From assembly GCF_009730915.1 (NCBI RefSeq), contig NC_052482.1, positions 868,001 to 932,000 on the forward strand: a DNA stretch of 64,000 nt. Reading direction: 5' to 3'. This document shows, one piece after another, positions 1 to 12,100 of the stretch; position 1 is the stretch's first letter; every line of letters begins with the position of its first letter. Position numbers and translations under genes: made by a program. The stretch is from Dioscorea cayenensis subsp. rotundata (lineage: Eukaryota; Streptophyta; Magnoliopsida; Dioscoreales; Dioscoreaceae). The notes under the pieces were generated by a model. It saw only the letters and a list, made by a program, of their open reading frames with translations, had not been told where the DNA came from and ran no database searches.

Positions 1-698
1 AGGTTAACTTCATTAAATGACGAAAAAAATGAAGAAAATAAAGTATTTCTAAGAACCAAATGATTGTCCAAAATGTGTTATTTGCACTATTTTGTTCAAA
101 ATGCGGATCAAAATCCTTTTAAGAATTCTACTTCTCAAAAGAAAGGCAAGCATCCAACCTTGATGACGTGGGTCTATGCTTAACATAGCAAAAAATGTTT
201 TTGCTTCTTGTGGGAAAAAAGTACAAAGAAACGGGTGATTACAAGTACATAATAAAGTAGAGCAGCATTCCTTTCAAAGTTAGCTCCAGAACTTGAGTGG
301 CCAAGGGGCAACAAGAATGGCATTTTATCACGAAAATTTCATAAATTAAAACAAAACTCAAGAAATTTATAAGCGGACACAGAATTAGGCACCCCTGTAT
401 TATACTACTTAATTGTCTACAGGTTGTTAGAGAATTAGATTTAACTTAAAGATACAAAAGTTCTTAAAAGTGTCAAAACTGCTACAACATCGACAAGAAA
501 TGCAATTTCAAATCATCACAGACATGCGCACCCACACAGGCACACAAGAAAGAAGTAACATTCAAATGTACATAAAGAAAAAAATCATGGCTGACAAAAC
601 ATATCCATTTCACACTCCTTAGGAAACTAGTTCTAGTGAGTGTGACTTCTGATGTACTTCCAAGAAGTTTAAATTAAATGCCACATTTTCAGCAGCAT

Positions 699-943
699 GA
701 AATTCTACTAAGTAGAAGATGGCATAGCAGCGACAGAACTCATTATAAAACAAGAGAAAAAAACAACTAAGAAACGAGACTTTTACTTGCATTCAGACAT
801 GGGAGACCCAATGTAGTGTGAAATTTTATGAGGTAGAAGATTGCATAGCAGCAAACAGAATTCACCAAAAAAACAAGAAAGGAAGAATCAAGGGGAGAAA
901 GAGAGAGAGAGACTTTTAATTTCATTCAGACATAGGAAACCTA
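699..943. repeat. Two-copy tandem duplication (~121 bp unit) in DUF789 intron
   Basis: Two head-to-tail copies, 699-819 and 820-943, share the pattern aaattctactaagtagaaga / aaattttatgaggtagaaga, then gcatagcagc, an A-rich stretch, and a tail of cattcagacat plus a short purine run. The second copy ends at the 5' splice site of the DUF789 intron. The copies are diverged by eye, so this is not a recent event. The rest of 1-698 is AT-rich intronic or flanking sequence in which I see no exon. Confidence 0.75.
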
Positions 944-950
944 ATCATAC

Positions 951-1582
951 CTTGATCTCATGATCAGACGGGATGAATCCACAAGTATCTGGATAGCTGA
1001 CAAGTACGGCACATAGTACTGAACCACACTGTCACTGCCATTCAACACCAGCGGCACCCCAGCACCATAAGCACTCCACTCGTTGAACGACTCCCAAAGA
1101 TCTCCAAGGTTGAAGTAAGGACACGAATCCACTCCTTCGCAGCTCCTCCACTGCCTCACACTCGTCTGCACCATCCACACCAACAAACCCATTATCAAAC
1201 CAAAGAAGCACTAATCCAAAGCCTCCATTAAAACAAAAACCATGGAAAAAAGGGAACCTTGGGAAAATACTGTGCCCGCACGGTCGGTGTAGTATAATCA
1301 AGAAACCGGTCCAGGTTCCCAGCTGCCGCCGGAGGCTGCCCCGGCGACGGAGAAGAAGATGAAGACGATGAAGAAGAGCAGGAAACAGAGGTCTTTGACG
1401 ACGAATCATCGGATTCAACGCGGCTATCCACCGCCGCGGCCTTCTGAGACGTCGGCTGCTGCTGTTGTTGCTGCTTCTGAAGCTTCTGCTGGTTTAGCTG
1501 GAGCTGGAGTCTCAAGGCTGGGGGATTGTAGAATCGATCCACACCATAGACGCGGGCCGAGGGACGATGCCCCGGCGACCAT
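951..1582 (-). CDS. DUF789 family protein, first two exons (partial, runs off window)
   Basis: The two exons seen are 1258 to about 1582 and 951-1165 (minus strand). The AAG|GT donor at 1257-1256 and CAG| acceptor at 1166-1168 join in phase to read [20 protein letters not shown] then [10 protein letters not shown], and the motif [19 protein letters not shown] follows. This is the hallmark of plant DUF789 proteins, whose function is not established. Exon 1 also carries poly-Q and a long poly-S run. Exon 2 ends with a good GTATGA donor at 950, and later exons must lie below coordinate 1. The 5' end is unresolved. The reading frame giving [12 protein letters not shown] is open back to a TGA near 1606 but holds no ATG, while the nearest ATG (1582-1580) is one base out of frame. 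A one-base error or indel, an upstream exon or a non-AUG start are all possible. Confidence 0.8.
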
Positions 1583-1675
1583 ATTGATGATGAAAGCTTC
1601 GAAGATCAATGGATTCAAGGATGCGAAGCGCAAGCGTTTGGAGGGGCAAGGTCAGCAATGGCGATGTGATGCGAA

Positions 1676-1694
1676 TTAGGGTTAGGGTTTAGGG
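1676..1694 (-). promoter_or_regulatory. Telo-box run in the leader of the DUF789 gene
   Basis: Three near-consecutive TTAGGG(T) units lie at 1676-1694, about 95-110 bp upstream of the first ATG of the DUF789 gene, next to a CGT trinucleotide run (about 1719-1740, read on the minus strand). Telo-boxes (AAACCCTAA) are common in plant promoters and leaders of growth- and translation-related genes. The role here is inferred only. Confidence 0.5.
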
Positions 1695-2641
1695 ATTGAG
1701 GACGAAGAAGAGCAGACGACGACGACGACGACGACGACCCTCTCTGGATTTCTTGGTTCCCGTTTCCAGATCGAACTCCATTTCGTAATTAGAAAGAATT
1801 CTCAGGGCTAAAAAAGTAAACTTGTTACGGATGACGTCATTATTCCTTCTATTATTTCCAAATATTAAACAATGAAAAATCATGCCATATATACGCCTTG
1901 TTGTTGATTATAATTCTTATAAGACAAAAAATATTAGATTCTAAAATATAGCTATAAAATCTTCATATTTATTACGTCATATTTAACATTTCTAACTTCA
2001 CATAATTCCATACATACCCCCTCAGATGAACAAACAATCAGATCACTCACCTCCACAATTTCTAAATAAAGATTGCAGAAAAATTAATGATGTTTCAATG
2101 CCTAAAAATTGGAATTTGGACAAGTTTTTATCAAAGATTAAATGATTGATAGTAAACATAAATTAGATAGAGAATACAACAAAAGAATTAAAGGTATTTA
2201 GAAGAAGGTACACACAGCACAATGTTGGCTGGCCTGTCAATACAACATTCATTTAACAAGGAAAAAAAATAGGGACATGTTCCTGGGAATGATCAAGGAC
2301 AATTTAGGTAGAAAATTATTTAATAGAAAAAAGCAAAAGGCTATGTAATGTGATGTATACCTCACCCTTGATCTTCAAAGTAAGAAGCTTGCTGCACAGT
2401 TTCAAGTCTTTTTATTTCTGAAGCTAAAGACATGAATCTGGTTTTCCCTTGGTAATTGTCCATCCATCCTTGAGCACAAGGCTTCACATTTTCGGTCATA
2501 TTACACGGCGAAGTAAGTCAGAATGTTGTTTGCGAACCACCGACGCATTGACAAGAATCCCCCAAAGAGAAATAAAGAATTAAAGATTTTATATCAATTG
2601 CTGTTGATGGTTTTCATGGATGAATTCAATCTGAGATTTGT
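1695..2641. other. Intergenic: DUF789 leader and 3' flank of the RING/PHD gene
   Basis: The space is AT-rich between two genes on the same strand. It should hold the DUF789 promoter and leader (about 1695-1900) and the RING/PHD 3' UTR (below 2642). The only coding-like stretch is a 45-codon ATG ORF on the minus strand at 2499-2362 (starting MTENVKPCAQGWMDN), which ends in sequence resembling a splice donor. I do not recognise it, and it could be a chance ORF in the 3' UTR. Confidence 0.4.
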
Positions 2642-5600
2642 TCAGGAATCCTTCATCAGCTTCTCCACAACCCCTTGCACAAACAAGGAAAAGCAAGCTG
2701 AGCAGCAATTTTTCATCAGATTTCCCGGTCCGTCTTCAGAATCATGAATGCAGGTATTTGGAAGCTGAACTGGGCTCGTCACAATTTCTCTGCGATGTTC
2801 AATTCCACATGCTGCTAAAATAGTGTGGGTAGAACGTCGTGCAATATCTTTGTAAGTAGCCCGATCTTCAAATATAGTATCAGAAATAGACAGTCAGTGC
2901 CATGCAAAACTAATCAATAATGACAAGCTTTTCATATAGCTGAAATAATGAGGTGATCCGTGTATAAAAAGAAAATAACCACAGTGACTATGTATAAAGG
3001 ACAAATAGGTCTAACCTAATGTGATGTTCCGGGATAAGCTTTTCATTTGACTTCTCACCATAGATTGCACTTGTTCCTTGGCCCCATCTGCTACTCGGAA
3101 ACTACTTCCTTCATTTACTGTACTTTGCTGAATGATTGGGCCACTGTTTTGTCGGAACTGGACAGAATCTGATAAATTTTGCAGAGGATTTGGGTGAATC
3201 AGGCTGTCCAAATGCGGTAAAGGTCCCCCTCGTTGGAGTCCTGAGCTGATCACAGGTTCATGTGCCACATCTCTGGCAAAGCTTTGTCTTGATCTGTTAA
3301 ACAGAATCCGTATTCTTTGCTGTATTGCACGTCTCCCAGACAAAGTCGATGCACCGGTCCTAGGTGATTGTGAAGCACATTCATGTTCTTCCCTCCATGG
3401 ATATCTGGGTGAAACATTTAGATCAATTCCCAGAAATGGAGATTGACCCTGAGGAGTTATTGGTTGTTGGATTGTGCTGGAATGTGTGTTTCTATAATTG
3501 TCAATCCCGGAAAAGGAGAAATGACCAGATAATGGATCAGCACTGCTCGCTCCTTGATCCATGCCATTAAAAAATTGAGCATATGAAAATCCATCCTCCA
3601 TCGGCCTACAACCTTCACAGTACCAGTTGCCCTCTGGTACATCCCTTCCAAGACCAACACAATATGTATGTGCTGGGGTATCACATATATCACATAATAA
3701 CATCAAATAATCATCTCCACCTTGTTGGCATTCGACACACACTACATTCTCATAAGGATCTAGAAAGCCTCTCATCTCCTCTTCAGAAGGTTGATAAACC
3801 TTCAAAAATATCAAGAAAACATTTTAAAAAAATCAAAAAGGAAATATGCTTAAACATTTAGATGATGAGATACATGTCATGTAAACACATATGTAATTCA
3901 TGCAATTCACAACTATGATTACTACAGGTATTCTAGAATTCAAAATAATAAAAACATAAACTGCAGTGACAGAAGGAATAACCCTAATTTTTATTGCTTG
4001 TCAGAAAATTCTAAGTGAAAAATGTGCATGATATATAACTCCTAAGGTGAAACAAGAACATCAAATAGTTTGATCGTGTAACTAGGAATCTCAACAGAAA
4101 TGCTTGAATGCGTACAAATTTTAAACATCTCATTGCTGAGACCAATCTGCTTGATGTATGTATATTCATGAGGCATGACCTGAAAAATAGTACTAACTGA
4201 AATCTTAAACACAATGTGCATTCATATACAGATATACTCTGTCTCAGAAGTATTTGACACATTAGACAAGACTATGCCAAACATCAGTTCTGCAAGACAA
4301 TAACATCAACAGAAATTGCTAGCTCTAGACATGCATGGGGAATTTAACCTTCGAGTTTTCCATTTCATATCCTCATTTTTCCAATAGCTTAATCTTGTCG
4401 CTTGCCTAAGCAAATAACGACATGGACCTCGAAAAGCGATACATATCATATCATGCAATCTAGAGCTAAATAAAGCAAGCAATATGCCAAATTACCTGAT
4501 CCCGCTTTGGGACCCTGATGACAGCCCTCCTGTTCCCTAGCCCTGGGTTCAACGGCCCCCCGGACTTGCTAATGGATGCAAACCTCCTCTTGCACACCGG
4601 GCACCGGGACTCCACCTTCGACCACTCCATTATGCATGCAAAGCAGAAGTAATGTGCACAGCACTCCAACAAACCCTGAACAGTGGTCTTCTTTTCTTCC
4701 GACAAACATATTCCACAAACCTGCTTCCCTGAATCCACCTCTGCCTTCTCTTTCCCCTTTTCCTCTTCCTTCTTCTCTGCAACAATTCTCTTTGCCTGTT
4801 GTTGTTGTTGCTGTTGCCTTTGCTGTTCTTGCTGCTCATTTGATTCTCCTCCAATTCCCAAATCCCTCAACTCCTCATCCGAAATCACAAAATCGGAAAA
4901 ATCCGATTCAGAATCAGCCAACCTTGTTCTCTTTTTCCTCTCATTCTTCTTCTTCTTCTTCTTCCTCAGCCGACCTCTCCCCCTAACTTTCTCTTCATCT
5001 TCCGAAACCACGAAATCCGAAAACTCTGAATCTGAATCTAATATTCTTGATCTATTCTTCCTTCTTGGTTGACCCTTAGGTTTCTCCTTCTCCTCCTCTT
5101 CCTCTTCCTCCTCCTCCTCCTCCGAGGAAACCTCATAATCAAAATCAGAGGAATCAGAACCCTCCGCAACCAATCTCTTCCTCCTTCTATTGCCCCTATT
5201 CTTTTGATTCTCAAAAACCATACTTTGATCCTTCTCAACAAAATCATCATCTTCTTCCTCTCTAACCCTAACCCTTCTATTCTCTGGAGATTCTCCCGTG
5301 CTCTTCTTCACCTTCTTAGCATCATTCTTCGGCTTCAAAGAAGCCTTCGATCTCTTTCTCTTCGGACACGGATTCAAAACCGATCTCCTACTCGAGATCA
5401 GGCTAACCTCCTCCTCATCAACATCATCGGGATCGAAATCCTCATCCTCCTCATCATCATCATCCGAAACCCTAGCCTTCCTCGTCCGAGATCCGACCCC
5501 ACCCCTCGGCTTTCTCCTCGCCGGACCCCTTCCTCCCCGCTGCCGCCTACCACCGCTTGCCACCCCCTTCCTCGCCTTCGGCTTCGGCTTCAGCTTCGGC

Positions 5601-5833
5601 TTCGACCTCGCCCTCGCCACCACGATCTCCTCGTCCTCCGAATCCACCTCAACCTCCGATGAATCACCACCACTCCCCGAATCGGACGAAACGAAAGACT
5701 CCTCCGAGCTCTCCTCCTCCTCCCCATCCGCTCCGACGACGTACTCCTCGTCGTCGTCGCTACAGTCCTCCGCCTTCGGCCGGCCGCGCCGCCGCCGTGT
5801 CTTTTTCTGAGCAACCACCCCACCCCTCGTCAT
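2642..5833 (-). CDS. RING and PHD finger protein (putative E3 ligase / chromatin reader)
   Basis: Three exons give 781 aa: 5833-4496, 3799-3016 and 2865-2642. All junctions are GT-AG and keep frame (phases 0 and 1). Residues 1-370 are low-complexity and highly charged, with acidic, Lys/Arg, poly-Glu and poly-Gln runs, and look disordered. A C3HC4 RING lies at about 373-418 (CGIC...CAHYFCFAC...CPVC) and a C4HC3 PHD at about 467-510 (CVEC...CDIC...HTYC...CEGC). A Ser-rich linker follows. The last exon carries a conserved-looking tail (ARRSTHTILAACGIEH; CCSACFSLFVQGVVEKLM). The architecture matches the plant RING/FYVE/PHD protein I recall as Arabidopsis At3g05670. The RING implies ubiquitin ligase activity and the PHD implies histone-tail or protein binding; both are family inferences. 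The start is the first ATG. The 3016 exon end also has an in-frame stop just after the donor, so intron retention would give a shorter protein lacking the tail. Confidence 0.9.
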
Positions 5834-6450
5834 ATTACGTCCTAGTCCCTGTCCCAGTGGTCAAATTCCTAATTAAAAGTTTCTCGAGGGGTTTTCTAAA
5901 AATTTCCAAACACGCCTACACAGAGAAACTCCAATGTGATATTTTTCTAAAAAAAACCCTCAACTTCCTTAAATTTTCACGACCCATTCTATCTCGTAAG
6001 AACTCAAAGGACTAAATTATAAATATAAAAAAGCGAGGGGGTTTTCATACCTGAGAAAAAAAGAGAAGAAGATGCGCACGAACAGAGAGACGTGGAATTG
6101 AAGGTCGGGGGTGGTTTATCTACCAAAAGACTCCTCCCTTTGCCCATGAAATTACCATTATACCCTTCTTTGTTTTATGCGTATCTGCTGTTCCGCCGGA
6201 GTAGGTTAATAGGGTCGGATTGTTGGTTTTGAGGCTTTGGTAGCCAGTTGGAGAATGCCAGGTAAGTGGACTATTTTAGTATTTATTGTTCCGCGTCTAA
6301 GCGGTGTAGCCAGTGTGAATTCCAAACTTGGCTTCTGGTTTCCCATTTAGCCCATTTTGAATTTGTTTTTATTTTTTTTTTATTTAAAAAATAATAAAAT
6401 GAAAATTTGATCACTTTTTACACTATATAAAACCGTAGTTTAACATAGTA

Positions 6451-7108
6451 TTTGGATTCAAAAGTCGAAGAAAAAGTAAAGGAAGGGAAGGGGAGGGATA
6501 GTGAGAGAAAAGAAAGAACGGGTTCAACCCTCGTTTGGATAAACAAATTTTATAGAGAGAAAGGAAAGGAGAGTTCTTTAATAAACCTTGTTTAGTTACG
6601 GGAGGGAAAGAAAAGGAAAGAATATATAATAATGTGATTTACCAATTATACCCTTCTTATTAAATAAAAATTATTAATTTCTATTTAAACACATGCATTA
6701 TGATTATCTCGAATAAATTCACACTTTAAGTATATTTTTTTAATAAATATTAAAATTATTATTTTTATTTTTATTTTTATACCTTAATTTTGTCTCTTCT
6801 CAAATACAACTATTTATTAGATTGAAAAAAGTGAAAGAAAAAACTTATGAAATGGTGTTATGTAATTAATTTTTTTAAAAAAATAAAGGGTAATAAGGTC
6901 TTTTAAAAAATTTAAAAATCTTTACGAGGTTCTCCTTCCTCGGCACCCCAAATCGAGGGGCTAAGAAAAGGGGGGTTTCGGAGGGTCAGAGTTAACCCTT
7001 CCTTTCCCTTCGTTAAATTAAAAATACGAATCCAAACGAGGGAAGGCCCGACTCTGACCCTCCAAAACCCTCGCTTTACTTTACTTTTCCTCGTCGACCC
7101 TCAATCAA
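6451..7108. mobile_element. Foldback MITE-like element with imperfect 9-bp target duplication
   Basis: The ends are long, imperfect inverted repeats of roughly 80-90 bp. The left end runs TTTGGATTCAAAAGTCGA and then purine-rich, to CCCTCGTTTGGAT near 6530. The right end is the reverse complement (ATCCAAACGAGGG near 7030, TCGACCCTCAATCAAA at 7108). Flanking 9-mers are aacatagta (6442-6450) and aacatagca (7109-7117), one mismatch. A 9-bp duplication with long TIRs suggests a Mutator-like non-autonomous element; an 8-bp reading would suggest hAT. The centre is AT-rich and has no ORF. Confidence 0.7.
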
Positions 7109-7117
7109 AACATAGCA

Positions 7118-8408
7118 TAAGTTTCAACCACAGTTTAAATATTGTTCACGACTGGTGTGTAGATATTCTGTGGGAAAAATATGATTTCATCTTTAATTTT
7201 ATTAAGAGGTCAATAACTTATTGTAACTGATGCATCTCTATACTGTCTCTCTTTTTAATAATTTCTGAACATCGAGTATGTATTGCTTATTCATTCATAT
7301 TAAAAAAAAAACATTTAAGTTGACTTTTCTTAGTTGATGCACTTAAATCATGAATATGTTACGTACAATATAGAATGACCTCATGATAGAAAAAAAAAAA
7401 AAACTTTATTAGTGGAGAAGATATTTTTATTTTTATTATTATTATTTTAAGAAATTATCAAGTTTTTTATGACAATAACTCATTTAAATAGACAATGCCA
7501 TTTATTTATTTCCAAAAACCACACTGCATCATTTGCCAACCAAAGAAATACATAAATATTTCAAATATAAATTTTATTAAACTTTTGCCATCATTTATTC
7601 GGTTGTCTCTGGTATGTTTTGAGATTTTTAAAATAAAAAAAATAATATCATTTTTATTATATTTTTATTATTTTAAATATTATATATATAATGGTTTAAT
7701 TCACTATCGCCAAATCAGTATGTGTATTGAGAATTTTAACTCCAAATTTGCACAAGCCCAATCTGACTTATCCATTTTATTTATAAAAAATTAAAAATAT
7801 TTACCCCATTACTATCAAAAGTATTGATGGTAATGAGGTAAATATCAAATTTATAAACATATAAATCTCTCCTAAATAATTGTTTAAGTGACTCAAATTT
7901 ATATTTCTAATTTTTTAAAAAAATATTTTTTTTCCAACAAATATCGAACGTTGAAGTATATATATATTCTTATTTTATATTTCTCTATTAATTATATAAA
8001 TAATAGAACAATAATAGATCACAGTGACACTATAGAAAACATGTTTTCTTACAGGATTTTAATTTTAAAATCCAATTAAAAAAATTTTGGTACTATGCAA
8101 ATATATAAACAGTGTTAAAATTATTTGTAGGGTACTATGCAATGAAATCTAATGATTAATAAACTAAATTTAAAAAGTGAGATAATCATACAACGAAAAG
8201 AATTTTAATTTGAATTGTCAACACGTGACAAAATCTTAATTAAAAACACTCTTAATTAAAAAAATAAAATAAAAAATCACCTTTCTAAATAATATATACA
8301 AACTCATAATTTTCTCCGCGTCTAGCAAAAAAATACGAATTATTAAATAATTAAATGCACTTGCATTTCAAGCCGGTAAATTTGACCAGAACTTTCAACG
8401 ACCAACTC
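7118..8408. other. AT-rich intergenic DNA
   Basis: The stretch is strongly AT-rich with homopolymer runs and TA-repeats. No supported gene, RNA gene or structured repeat was seen. Open frames here are low-complexity Ile/Tyr/Phe/Lys-rich translations expected by chance. Confidence 0.5.
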
Positions 8409-8843
8409 CCCTGATCCTGACCGTCCAATTGAAAATCAACGGTTAGATCGAGATCTCTAGGGCCCACATATTCGACGGACTGGATTGGCTTGTGGAACAG
8501 ATCTCCCAATCTTAACCGTCCGGATCATAATCGACGGTCATCAAATTCAACGGTCTGGATTAATTTAAAAGTCTCCTGATCCTGACTGTCCGTCCAACTG
8601 AAGATCAACGGTCACGCTGAGATCGTTGGGCCCCACAAATTCAACGGTCTGGATTGTTTCAGGGGTCAGGAACAAATCTGTCGATCACAACCGTCCGATT
8701 GAAGAAGAACGATTCAACGGTCAGAATGATGTCACTGGAGGTTTCGATCACGACCGTTCAATAGAAATTAAACGGCTCGATTTCGATCTCAGGGCCGATG
8801 AATTCAACGGTCTGGATTGTCTTATGGGTCGGGTTCGCGGGTT
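8409..8843. repeat. Three-unit ~168-bp promoter repeat with CCGTCC / CAACGGTC modules
   Basis: Units begin near 8410, 8577 and 8747 (spacings 167 and 170). Each has gatc(c/a)(t/c)gac(c/t)gt, a stretch with TCAACGG or TAAACGG, then AACGGTCTGGATTG or a close variant. The CCGTCC(A)ATTG and CAACGGT modules are partly inverted to each other, so the block can fold. It lies directly upstream of the NDT1 leader. Similar modules (ccgtcagattgaaatccaac) occur upstream of the neighbouring LPEAT1 gene at about 19110-19145, which suggests a dispersed family. Confidence 0.7.
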
Positions 8844-8924
8844 CAACGGAGACTGTTCTTATCCATACCCGGCCCGTCAAACCTCGAGAGATCGAGAGAG
8901 AGAGAGAGAGAGAGCTAAGCTTCA

Positions 8925-9121
8925 ATGGCGATCTCTCTCTCCTCTTCGATCCCATCGAAACGATAAATCCCAAGCTCCATTGATCCTCGAGGAGCTCACT
9001 GGAGAAGCCTTACTTGCCATGCGACGCTGGAACGTGGCGGTGATCTCCCTCGAGAACGAGGTAACCCTAGAATTTGGCGGAAGTCTGAGTTTTTCTTGGT
9101 CTTTTACATCGGTTTGCAACG
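8925..9121 (+). promoter_or_regulatory. Upstream AUGs in the NDT1 leader
   Basis: After a GA microsatellite (about 8891-8914) the leader has an ATG at 8925 opening a 13-codon uORF that stops at 8966. Another ATG at 9019 opens a frame running past the main start to a stop at 9141, overlapping it. These would reduce initiation at 9122 unless they are removed by leader splicing (a GTAACC donor-like site lies at 9061) or the transcript starts further downstream. Confidence 0.45.
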
Positions 9122-12100
9122 ATGCATCCAGAGCATCATAGTCCGTCCACGCGGGGCCTTCTATGCAACGCTGCTTCCGGCGCTGCTGCTGGTGAGATCG
9201 TCTGGGTTTGGATTGGAGGTATTGGGGGCTTTTTCTTGATGGGGTTTGATGAATTTTGGGGTTTTTTTTAGGTGTGATTGCGGCTACGTTTGTGTGCCCT
9301 TTGGATGTGATCAAGACCCGGTTTCAAGTTCATGGGCTGCCGAAGCTTGGTAGTGGCAGCTTGAAAGGTGTGAGCTTTGAGATCATTTTTGTTTCTTTCG
9401 TTGGGTTTCTGTTAATGCGATGGCATAAGTTTGTTTTCCAGTAGTTTGTTTCGTATAGGCATTTTGTGGAAATTGTTGGTATTTTTGGAAAGGACTTTTC
9501 AATTTCATGCGAAAGAAAAATGAGGCGTGGGTGTTTCTATTGTTAGTACTGAAAATCAAAGAAATGACATAACGAGATAAAGGATCTTCTTTTATGAAAA
9601 CATCTGGTAGTGGGTTTTTATTTTATTATTGTTTCGTTAGTTGTTTGTAAGATTGTGGACAAGCTGGCTTATATATATATATATATATAGTTGATATAGA
9701 TATAGGTATAGATATAGATATAATAAGCAACACTCCTTGAATTCTAGTGTTTCATCAATTCTTCTATAAGTTTTTGGATGGAGTATATCTTTATGAGTTT
9801 GTACTATTCCTCGATGAAGTAGCTTGAACTAAAAGCTTAGTGAAGATTGGATTTAAAGAATTGTTGGGAACATGAGGCTATCCAGTTTTATAATTTCTTT
9901 AAGGAATGTGTGGTGGAAGGATGTGACATCCATTAGGAATATCAAAACGTGTTGGTTGAGATATAACATCATAGCGTATAGAGAGGTATTGAAGGTGAGT
10001 TCTACACCTGTTACACTTTTATTGTGTATTTGAAAAGAAAGCAGGACAAAGTAAATTGCAGGCATAGATTTGTTAGTGTAAATAAATTACTCACTTTGAT
10101 TTGCCCAATGATAATATGCTTTATCATTATTTTTTCTGCAGGAAAGCAGTAGTTTTTTGCCTTATAATGAGTGAATGAAATTGGTAATTCTTTTTTAAGC
10201 AGGTAGTCTTATAGTTGGGAGTTTGGAGCAAATAGTCCAAAGGGAAGGTGTCCGTGGCATGTACCGTGGTCTTTCACCCACTGTTTTGGCATTACTTCCA
10301 AATTGGGCAGTAAGTTCTATTTTCTCATTCCATTCTATTATCACTAATCAAGAATCTAAAGCAATCAACATTGTACTTCCATTCAGTTGATGACCTGTTT
10401 TTGCTATATGTGAATTAAAGACAACTTTATGTTATCAAAGGGCGTTTATGTTTGTCTACTTAGATTCCCCTTGTTATCCTCTCCTTTGCTCTTCAGCTAA
10501 TTTCATCTACGGTGGGTTTATGCTTCAGTTAAAAAAAAATTTCAGCTTATATTTGAAAACTACTGTAATCCAGCTCATTGTGGGTGATGAACTGGTATGT
10601 AGATGTGGGATGATGGGATCCATAATTTAAAAAATCCTACCAGGCTGATTGTTTAGAAATGCTGGATACTAGGTCCTTGTGTTATTTGTTAAGTGTATGT
10701 TGAAGCTGAAATAAAGATGGTGATTAATCATTTGTATTTCTGAAGAGTTTAAACCACTTACTGCTACAAAATGTGAACTGTGCAATTGATGCTTAAATTT
10801 CATCATGCTTTAGCTGACCCTTCACTGTCATGTATTTACTATGATGAAAGCCGTCCTGTTCTGGACTAATTTTAAAGTATGGTAGGCTCAGTAAATATAT
10901 GTTGATTCATGGCGACATCTGATTTTGGTTGAATAACTATGAATAACAAGGGTCATTGGTCCACTGGTCTTTAACATTATAAAATTAAAATAAATGTTTG
11001 AAGAGGATTAAAAATTTTGTGTGATTGAGAATTATTTTCATCTTGATTCTTCTTGATGCTGGACTTTACTGTCTTGATCTTTAAATTCTGCTTTGTGATG
11101 CAATTGGCTATCAATATTCACATGGATTATCTACTGTCTTCAACCAGGTTTACTTTACTGTATATGAGCAACTGAAAAGCGTGCTTTATTCGAATGGTTA
11201 GTCCACCTTATACCAATCTGGTTAAGTAGCATCTGTTGTTCTATAAACTTGTCCTAACAGTTGGCAGTTTATGCATGTGTGTGTGTGTGTGTGTGGTGTA
11301 TTTTATTCTTGATTTTAACAGCACTAAGTTTTATCATTCTGATTGATATAATTGGTTCTAACATTTTTATTTATCCAAATGTCTGCAGATAGCAATGAGC
11401 TTTCTGTAGGTGCAAACATGATAGCTGCAGCCGGGGCAGGAGCAGCAACAACAATTGCCACTAATCCACTGTGGGTCGTCAAGACAAGATTTCAGGTGCA
11501 TAGTGAATGGTATTAGTATTTTTCATACTCATAATTCCCTGAAATTTGCTATGTGCCTCTGTGGGTAAAATTAATACCATGACACTAAGCTTGAACACTA
11601 AAGTGGACGAATATTTTAGGGTTGATAATGTTTTTTTCTTTTCTTTTCACTCAACTTTATCTTGTCTTTTATATTCTTGGCTTTGTCTTCCTGTCACCAC
11701 ACGCTTCATGAGTGTGCTAGTCTTATCTTGTCCTATTTCCTTCACACGCTAGAATCATTTCACTCCTTGCCAGTGTATTAGTTCTACTATGGTGTAAATA
11801 GTGAAGCCATTTAAATAGTTAAATTTCTCACTACCTTTGTTGGAAACTAATAATTTGGAGTGAAGTTAGTCATTACTAATCTTAGCGTTTTTCCAGGCAT
11901 TGGTACTCATCCATGCAAGTCTCATGTGTGTTATCCAGTATTTAATATGTATCAGGCTATCAGCAACTTGCTATGATTTTGCCATTGACTCATGATAATA
12001 TCTACCTTATCATTCTTGATAAATAATGAAATATGAACGAATTTATCACTTTATAAACCATTATGCCTTATCATGTTGACTGATGGTGTATTAGGAGCAA

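Noticed and set aside
4576-5823. Several long plus-strand and alternative-frame ORFs (up to 197 codons)
   Set aside because: They are shadows of the repetitive, charged RING/PHD exon; their translations are low-complexity (poly-Ser, poly-Phe, Arg/Pro) and have no splice logic.
8626-9141. 171-codon ORF upstream of and overlapping the NDT1 start
   Set aside because: It translates the promoter repeat and GA microsatellite and has no recognisable domain. Only its short ATG-initiated 3' part was kept, as an overlapping uORF.
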